A stretch of 64,000 nucleotides of DNA from Sulfurivermis sp040755915 (lineage in GTDB: Bacteria > Pseudomonadota > Gammaproteobacteria > Thiohalomonadales > Thiohalomonadaceae): positions 1 to 64,000 of the forward strand of contig JBFLWM010000026.1 of NCBI GenBank assembly GCA_040755915.1. Direction: 5' to 3'. Positions 60,356 through 64,000 of this stretch are shown here, piece after piece. Numbering within the stretch: the stretch's first letter is position 1; each line of letters starts with the position of its first letter. The position numbers and the translations under genes were made by a program. The notes under the pieces are model-generated. The model was not told the origin of the DNA, did not search any database, and saw only the letters and a list, made by a program, of their open reading frames with translations.

Positions 60356-60619
60356 TTAATTGTTAGCCACCTCAAGGAGAACGTCGCCGTGGCAGCCTTT
60401 CGGTGCGCAAAAACAAACCAGGTCTTTGCCGGACAATTCGCGTTTGGCGGCATCCATCATATCGGGACGCGCCAGCAGCCATTGCCGATATTTTGCAATC
60501 ACCTCGTCACGGTCTCCGTCCTTGCCTATGACAAATGGATTACCCCATTTGCTTGGACGTCCAATGTAGACGGCTCCAGCCGGGACTCCATCTTTGTATT
60601 TGTTCAAAACCTTTGGCAT
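60356..60619 (-). CDS. DUF4326 protein, cassette-like
   Basis: An 87-residue protein with the DUF4326 hallmarks 'AVYIGRPSKWGNPF', 'KRELSGKDLVCFCAP' and 'CHGDVLLEVAN'. Its function is not known; the fold is found in many phages. The ATG at 60619 has GGAG at the right distance and begins 15 bp after an attC-like core, the usual cassette start. The stop follows a GGCTAAC-type core (60362-60368), but no second half of an attC is seen beyond it. Confidence 0.85.
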   Translation of the reverse strand: MPKVLNKYKDGVPAGAVYIGRPSKWGNPFVIGKDGDRDEVIAKYRQWLLARPDMMDAAKRELSGKDLVCFCAPKGCHGDVLLEVANN

Positions 60620-60633
60620 ATTCAATCTCCAGT

Positions 60634-60693
60634 GGCTAACCCGGCGCTCAACTCGGACTCCGCTTCGCTACGCCGGTTAGCTCTGCGTTATGC
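60634..60693 (-). other. attC-like site (60 bp) inside the integrated element
   Basis: On the minus strand it runs from GCATAAC (60687-60693) to GTTAGCC (60634-60640). Between them CTAACCGGCG pairs with the complement of CTCAACTCGGAC with one extra base, as in integron attC L boxes. The 5' core holds the stop codon of the 60688-60888 gene; the 3' core is 15 bp before the DUF4326 start. The extra base lies on the arm that would imply the opposite orientation, so orientation is uncertain. Confidence 0.68.
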
Positions 60694-60888
60694 GGCGTAT
60701 CGCGCCTTCAGCTCGTCCAGCTTTTCGCCGGCAGCTTCCGGCGTATCGAAGAACAGTGGCTCTCCGTCCTCGGCAACGTGCACCCATCCGTTACCATCGC
60801 CTTTGTTGGCCTGTATGCCGTAGACGGTAGGCATTTCCTCCACGTCGAGGTTGCTTGTGTCGAGCCATTGCGAAACTCTGAATTTCAT
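60688..60888 (-). CDS. Small cassette-like protein (66 aa)
   Basis: A 66-residue protein starting MKFRVSQWL, with 'VYGIQANKGDGNGWVHVAEDGEPLFFDTPEAA' (landmark) and a helical tail. GGGAG lies before the ATG, which is 13 bp past an attC-like core. The stop codon is inside the next core. No family is recognised. Flanked on both sides by attC-like sites, it has the form of a complete integron cassette. Confidence 0.7.
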   Translation of the reverse strand: MKFRVSQWLDTSNLDVEEMPTVYGIQANKGDGNGWVHVAEDGEPLFFDTPEAAGEKLDELKARYAA

Positions 60889-60900
60889 TGCGTGTCTCCC

Positions 60901-60987
60901 GCATAACAAGTCAATCAAGCCGACGCCGGAAAGCGTTGGCGCTCTGTTTATCGCCAGCGGCGGCGCGGCTTATCGCCGCCGTTAGGC
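60901..60987 (-). other. attC-like site (87 bp) inside the integrated element
   Basis: The plus strand reads GCATAAC (60901-60907), TCAAGCCGACGCC, a central hairpin, GGCGCGGCTTA and GTTAGGC (60981-60987). The inner boxes closely match those of aadA-type attC sites of mobile integrons. The GTTAGGC core contains the stop of the gene at 60982-61593. Box asymmetry alone suggests plus orientation; gene layout suggests minus. Confidence 0.75.
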
Positions 60988-61593
60988 GCGGATATGTTCG
61001 ATCGCCTTGCCCGGCTCGGCGGTGCGCCAGTCCGGCCATTGGCGGCTTTCGTTTTTTGTCTGCTTGGCGGCGATGGCCTGGGCGATCGCCTCCGGGCCGT
61101 TGCCGGCACGCCATGCGCCATCCAGGGCCAGCAGGACGATATCCACCCATTCGGTGAGGTCGGTGGGGTTGGCGGCGATCTCGTCCAGCTCCTTGCGGAT
61201 GTGATCGCAACAGGCGGCGGCGCGCTCGCCGGGGCCGAAGGTGGTCACGGAGAAACTGATCTGCCGGCGCAGGTGCGCCACCAGGTCGAACACCACGCGG
61301 CCGCCTTCTGCCTGCTCGTTGTACTGGCTGATCAGGGTGTTGATCGGGTCGTCGAACCCGATATCGGGTCCCGCCAGACGGCTGGTGATCTGCAACTCAC
61401 GAATGAGGTGCCCCGGGCCGGTGAGCGCGTCCAACACCTGGTGCAGCGCATATTTGTTGACGGTGACTTGTTCCACTCTTACCTCCAATGCCCCGCAGGG
61501 CGTCCAGTTGTCCGTTGTTGCTGGCTCTATGCCGCAATCTGGGCAGTAGGGCTCATAGTGTTCTTCGCATCGCACGCTGGGCGCCTTTCTCAC
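60982..61593 (-). CDS. DUF550 nucleotide pyrophosphohydrolase-like protein with a cysteine-rich N-terminus
   Basis: A 203-residue protein. The C-terminal part is DUF550 (MazZ/all-alpha NTP pyrophosphohydrolase): 'FSVTTFGPG', 'HIRKELDEIAANPTDLTEWVDIVLLALDGAWR' (landmark; metal-binding E-x2-E and D) and 'KNESRQWPDWR'. The N-terminus 'CEEHYEPYCPDCG' plus a later Cys could bind zinc. The GTG at 61593 has GGAGG seven bases upstream and overlaps the previous stop (GTGA). Enzymes of this family cleave dATP/dGTP-type nucleotides in phages. Confidence 0.82.
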   Translation of the reverse strand: MRKAPSVRCEEHYEPYCPDCGIEPATTDNWTPCGALEVRVEQVTVNKYALHQVLDALTGPGHLIRELQITSRLAGPDIGFDDPINTLISQYNEQAEGGRVVFDLVAHLRRQISFSVTTFGPGERAAACCDHIRKELDEIAANPTDLTEWVDIVLLALDGAWRAGNGPEAIAQAIAAKQTKNESRQWPDWRTAEPGKAIEHIRA

Positions 61594-61901
61594 CCCAACA
61601 CCTCCACCTGATACCCATCCCCCACCATCCCCTCGATCACCGCCGCCAACGCGCCGGCGTAGCGGCCGGAGGTGCGCACCTGGGCGCCGGTCTTGGCGAC
61701 GGCGACGACGTGCTGCAGCTTCTGGCTGACGCCCTGGCACAGGGTGTACTTGCCGCTGGTGGATTTCTCCTCGCGGGTTTTGGCCTCGCCGAGCAGCCAG
61801 GCGGCGTAATCCTCCACCTCCCCCGGCGGGCAGAACGGCCCGCGGCCGCCCGGGCGGGCGTCGAGGTGGATGGGTTCGAATTGCGTGCCGATCTGTTTCA
61901 T
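61590..61901 (-). CDS. Small hypothetical protein (103 aa)
   Basis: A 103-residue protein beginning MKQIGTQFEP, with 'EDYAAWLLGEAKTREEKS' and 'LQHVVAVAKTGAQVRTSGRYAG' (landmark). Its ATG overlaps the upstream methyltransferase stop (ATGA) and its stop overlaps the DUF550 start, so it is part of one operon. Family unknown. Confidence 0.65.
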   Translation of the reverse strand: MKQIGTQFEPIHLDARPGGRGPFCPPGEVEDYAAWLLGEAKTREEKSTSGKYTLCQGVSQKLQHVVAVAKTGAQVRTSGRYAGALAAVIEGMVGDGYQVEVLG

Positions 61902-62470
61902 GCGGCGGCCCTCAACGGCCGGGGCCGGTATTGATTCCAGGTGTCGAGGTCGATCACCGTCTCGCTGGTGTGGCCTGTGCGCCATGGCGTCCAGATCGGA
62001 ATGATCGAGCCCTTCGGATTGCCGCGCTGTTCGCGGCCGGTGGACGGCATCAGGAACGGCAGGCGCTCCGGCGTGAGGAACACGGACGGCGCGACGCCGT
62101 GCACCTGTTGGCGGTACCAGTTTGTGGAGCGGTCATCCGGCAGCAGCCCGACGACGATCAGTCCCTGCGCCGCCTCCTCCGCTGCCTTCGCGCACCAGGT
62201 GAGCGGGTCGGAATACGGCGGGTTCATCCACACGACGATCAGCCCGGACGTGCGCAGCTTGCGGCGCAGCGTCTTGGCCCAGGAGAGCGAGAGCGAGTCA
62301 TCTTCCCTGGTCCAGCAACGGCCAGGCGTCACGGCGGTGTGCCGCTCGGCGGCCACGTCCCACACCGGCCGCAGGCCGATGCCGGCGCAGATCGCGGCGT
62401 AGGCCCAGCGCGGTGTCGCGCGGCGGTCGCGTTCTTCTTTCGGGGTTTTGCTTTTTGCGTAGGCGTCCAT
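61898..62470 (-). CDS. Phage-type DNA N6-adenine methyltransferase
   Basis: A 190-residue protein of the phage Dam-like family. 'TPRWAYAAICAGIGLRPVWDVAA' (landmark) begins the cofactor domain; the catalytic N-P-P-Y is in 'VVWMNPPYSDPLTW', followed by 'GLIVVGLLPDDRSTNWY' and 'RLPFLMPSTG'. The ATG at 62470 (MDAYAKSKTP) is chosen since upstream residues are not family-like. It is the second methyltransferase of the element. Confidence 0.88.
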   Translation of the reverse strand: MDAYAKSKTPKEERDRRATPRWAYAAICAGIGLRPVWDVAAERHTAVTPGRCWTREDDSLSLSWAKTLRRKLRTSGLIVVWMNPPYSDPLTWCAKAAEEAAQGLIVVGLLPDDRSTNWYRQQVHGVAPSVFLTPERLPFLMPSTGREQRGNPKGSIIPIWTPWRTGHTSETVIDLDTWNQYRPRPLRAAA

Positions 62471-62475
62471 TTGTT

Positions 62476-62730
62476 CTATTTCCGCAGGTGGTGCACCGAT
62501 GCCGGCAGCTGATCCAGGTCGATGGTCAGCACGGCGTCGAAGCGCTCCTGCATTTCGCGGATAGGCATCTGCTGGAGCAGATCGGCCAGTTCCGGCCGCT
62601 CTGCCTTGATGACGGCCCACACCCTCTGCCGCTCAGCCGGTGCCAGGCGCGTGATGTTCAGCGCCGGCACGGGGCGGAATGTGGCGGTGGGGATCACCAT
62701 CGGCCACTTGGTCGGCTCCTGGCTGCTCAT
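62476..62730 (-). CDS. Small hypothetical protein (84 aa)
   Basis: An 84-residue protein starting MSSQEPTKWP: 'APAERQRVWAVIKAERPELADLLQQMPIREMQERFDA' (landmark) is a helical domain. It overlaps the membrane protein gene upstream (ATGA) and ends 5 bp before the adenine methyltransferase. No family is recognised. Confidence 0.6.
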   Translation of the reverse strand: MSSQEPTKWPMVIPTATFRPVPALNITRLAPAERQRVWAVIKAERPELADLLQQMPIREMQERFDAVLTIDLDQLPASVHHLRK

Positions 62731-62951
62731 AACTGGCTGTGCTCGTCGGCATCTTCGGCGACGGCGATGCGACCCCAGCACAGCGGCAGCACCGCCGGCC
62801 AGAACACCAGCAGGGTCACCAGCCGCCACGGCGAACTGCCGACCCACTCACGCGCAGCGTCCTGAAAACCGACATCGAACCGGGCGTAAACAAACAGGCC
62901 CAGCAGGGTGTAGTTCACGCCGATCAGAAACCACATCAGCGCCTCAGCCAT
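62727..62951 (-). CDS. Small two-helix membrane protein
   Basis: A 74-residue protein with two hydrophobic helices (about 3-22 and 38-56) and a charged tail. GGGAGG precedes the ATG at 62951. A longer frame to 63152 overlaps the next gene in a different frame and is spurious. The size would suit a holin or a small anchor, but nothing else supports that. Confidence 0.6.
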   Translation of the reverse strand: MAEALMWFLIGVNYTLLGLFVYARFDVGFQDAAREWVGSSPWRLVTLLVFWPAVLPLCWGRIAVAEDADEHSQL

Positions 62952-63147
62952 GGGCCACCTCCCGCTGCGAGAGCAGCGCCGCGGCGCTGGCGTGGAACAC
63001 CAGGCCGTGGGTATGGGCGATGGCGTCGTAGGCGTTTGCCTCACGCCCCTGGGTGCGCTGGACATAGGCCACGAATGCCGCGGACTGGGCATGCGGCTCC
63101 TCCGGTTCGTGGTGCGTGGCGCAGGCAATGCAGAACGGGGTATCCAT
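62944..63147 (-). CDS. Small protein with an N-terminal CxxC
   Basis: A 67-residue protein: 'PFCIACATHHEPEEPH' gives Cys-x2-Cys and paired His, a possible metal site; the rest is helical ('FVAYVQRTQGREANAYDAIAHTHG', landmark). It overlaps the 62951 gene by 8 bp. Family unknown. Confidence 0.55.
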   Translation of the reverse strand: MDTPFCIACATHHEPEEPHAQSAAFVAYVQRTQGREANAYDAIAHTHGLVFHASAAALLSQREVAHG

Positions 63148-63159
63148 GACAATGCACTC

Positions 63160-63372
63160 CTAGCTGGCGACGGCCCGCGCCGACGAGAACGCCGTGCACA
63201 CCGGCGTCGCGTTGCGGACGATCAATTCCGTGGGGTAGTTCGGATCGGCGAGGCGCCGCTCGGCGGCCTCGGCCAGGATGGTGCACGTCCCGACCTTGGC
63301 ACACTCGGCGCACCAATCGGCGTCGAACTGTTGCCACTCCTGGCCGGTGCTGGGGCGGTATTTAGTCGGCAT
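63160..63372 (-). CDS. Small hypothetical protein with three to four cysteines
   Basis: A 70-residue protein starting MPTKYRPST: 'DADWCAECAKVGTCTI' offers a zinc-binding pattern and 'NYPTELIVRNATPVC' follows. The ATG at 63372 has GGTGAG before it. It is 2 bp after the stop of the 63375-63905 gene. No family is recognised. Confidence 0.58.
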   Translation of the reverse strand: MPTKYRPSTGQEWQQFDADWCAECAKVGTCTILAEAAERRLADPNYPTELIVRNATPVCTAFSSARAVAS

Positions 63373-63374
63373 GC

Positions 63375-63905
63375 TCACCACCCCCGATAGCTGACGAGCA
63401 GCGCGGCCAGCACGGTCCTGCGCTCACCGTCCAAGCCCTGGGCCAGCTCGCCGATGGAACCGACCTTGAGCCGCTTCAACATCCCGGCGGCCCATTCGGA
63501 GTTGTAGAAGGAGCACATGGCGGCGACGAAGGCCCGCGTCCAGCGGGATGCCTTGCCTTTGAGCACGTAGGCCTCCACCTCGTCCCGCGCCGGGACCAAC
63601 TGCCACTTGGTGGTGGCCTCGTCGATGCACGATATCCGCGCATAACCGCGCTCCACGCGGAACAGATCATCCCCGGCGATCTTCACGCCTGCTTTCCAGG
63701 CGGCCAGGAACTCGTCGCGCATCTGCAGTGACTTCTGCCAGGTGATCAGCTGCTCGGCCAGCAGTTCGCGGTGGGAGCTGTGGACCGTCAGGGGCGTGCC
63801 GTTCTCGCTCATGGCGAGGCCGACGAAGCGGCCCGGCGCCTCTGGGTCTTCGGTGATGGTCCAGAGGTCTTTCTCGTTGAAGGGTGCTGCGGCTTGGGTA
63901 TTCAT
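63375..63905 (-). CDS. Hypothetical protein of the integrated element (176 aa)
   Basis: A 176-residue soluble protein, 'FNEKDLWTITEDPEAPGRFVGLAMSENG' (landmark), 'KGKASRWTRAFVAAMCSFYNSEWAAGMLKRL' (landmark). AGGAGG precedes the ATG, which overlaps the upstream recombinase stop (ATGA). Family unknown. Confidence 0.65.
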   Translation of the reverse strand: MNTQAAAPFNEKDLWTITEDPEAPGRFVGLAMSENGTPLTVHSSHRELLAEQLITWQKSLQMRDEFLAAWKAGVKIAGDDLFRVERGYARISCIDEATTKWQLVPARDEVEAYVLKGKASRWTRAFVAAMCSFYNSEWAAGMLKRLKVGSIGELAQGLDGERRTVLAALLVSYRGW

Positions 63906-64000
63906 GACGCCTCCTGCATGGCTTGTTCCATCTCTTCGCGGTCCGGCCCGGCATACACCAGGCTGGTGCTGGGGCTGCTGTGGCCGAGCACACCCTGCAC
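63902..64000 (-). CDS. Tyrosine recombinase, C-terminal 32 residues (partial)
   Basis: The frame enters from the right edge and ends at 63902. 'GVLGHSSPSTSLVYAG' contains the conserved Leu-Gly-His and the nucleophilic Tyr of tyrosine recombinases, followed by an acidic tail. It is a second such enzyme, distinct from the 53831-54847 one. Completeness cannot be judged from this window. Confidence 0.72.
   Translation of the reverse strand: MQGVLGHSSPSTSLVYAGPDREEMEQAMQEAS

Overview
The window reads as a chromosomal segment of a denitrifying gammaproteobacterium. The order infC-rpmI-rplT-pheS-pheT-ihfA-merR, an oxygen-sensing FNR with a Dnr-type partner, and the uvrB/aspC pair all fit that class. 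Most of the sequence is GC-rich; the left 2.1 kb is visibly AT-richer. A sulfur- or hydrogen-oxidising denitrifier is a guess from gene content, not a demonstrated identity.

Layout. (1) 1-2.1 kb: a short run of integron-type gene cassettes on the minus strand (three cassette genes, two attC-like sites), interrupted at its far end by an IS5-family element. No integrase is visible. (2) 2.3-4.5 kb: an unidentified gene and pabB. (3) 4.6-25.3 kb: a denitrification island. It holds nitric oxide reductase and its assembly genes (norCB, norE, norF, norQ, a membrane protein, a polyferredoxin, norD), nnrS, fnr, cytochrome cd1 nitrite reductase nirS, a NirT-type multihaem cytochrome fused to an ethylbenzene-dehydrogenase-type haem domain, a cupredoxin, the haem d1 genes nirC-F-D-L-G-H-J-N, and dnr. 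Five FNR/Dnr-type dyads precede the transcription units. nirE, nitrate reductase and nosZ are not in the window. (4) 25.8-33.4 kb: tRNA-Pro, a MerR-type regulator and the ihfA-pheT-pheS-rplT-rpmI-infC-thrS housekeeping block. infC appears to start at a rare ATC codon. (5) 33.5-46.6 kb: a hydrolase, a lipoprotein, then a tightly overlapped 12-gene minus-strand operon for an aryl-polyene/xanthomonadin-like pigment. A divergent chorismatase (XanB2/FkbO type) probably supplies the hydroxybenzoate starter. (6) 46.6-51.5 kb: a DUF218 protein, tRNA-Val, uvrB, an aspartate aminotransferase, a FimT/GspH pseudopilin and tRNA-Asn. (7) 51.5-64.0 kb: an integrated phage-like or genomic-island element running off the right edge. 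It has a large serine recombinase whose reading frame ends antisense inside tRNA-Asn, two tyrosine recombinases (one cut by the edge), 21-bp iteron-like repeats, two DNA methyltransferases, a primase-helicase and many small overlapping genes. Inside it lie two sites that look like integron attC sites, bounding small genes in cassette fashion.

How the parts work together. FNR and Dnr, encoded on either side of the nir genes, probably switch on norCB, the norD branch, nnrS, nirS and the cupredoxin-nirC-N operon when oxygen falls and NO appears. The NirT fusion and the cupredoxin are candidate electron carriers to NirS. The pigment operon is a self-contained fatty-acid-like pathway plus export machinery. 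The most unusual items are the cassette-borne membrane nuclease at 1.1-2.0 kb, the NirT fusion, the chorismatase-linked pigment cluster, and the attC-like sites inside the integrated element.
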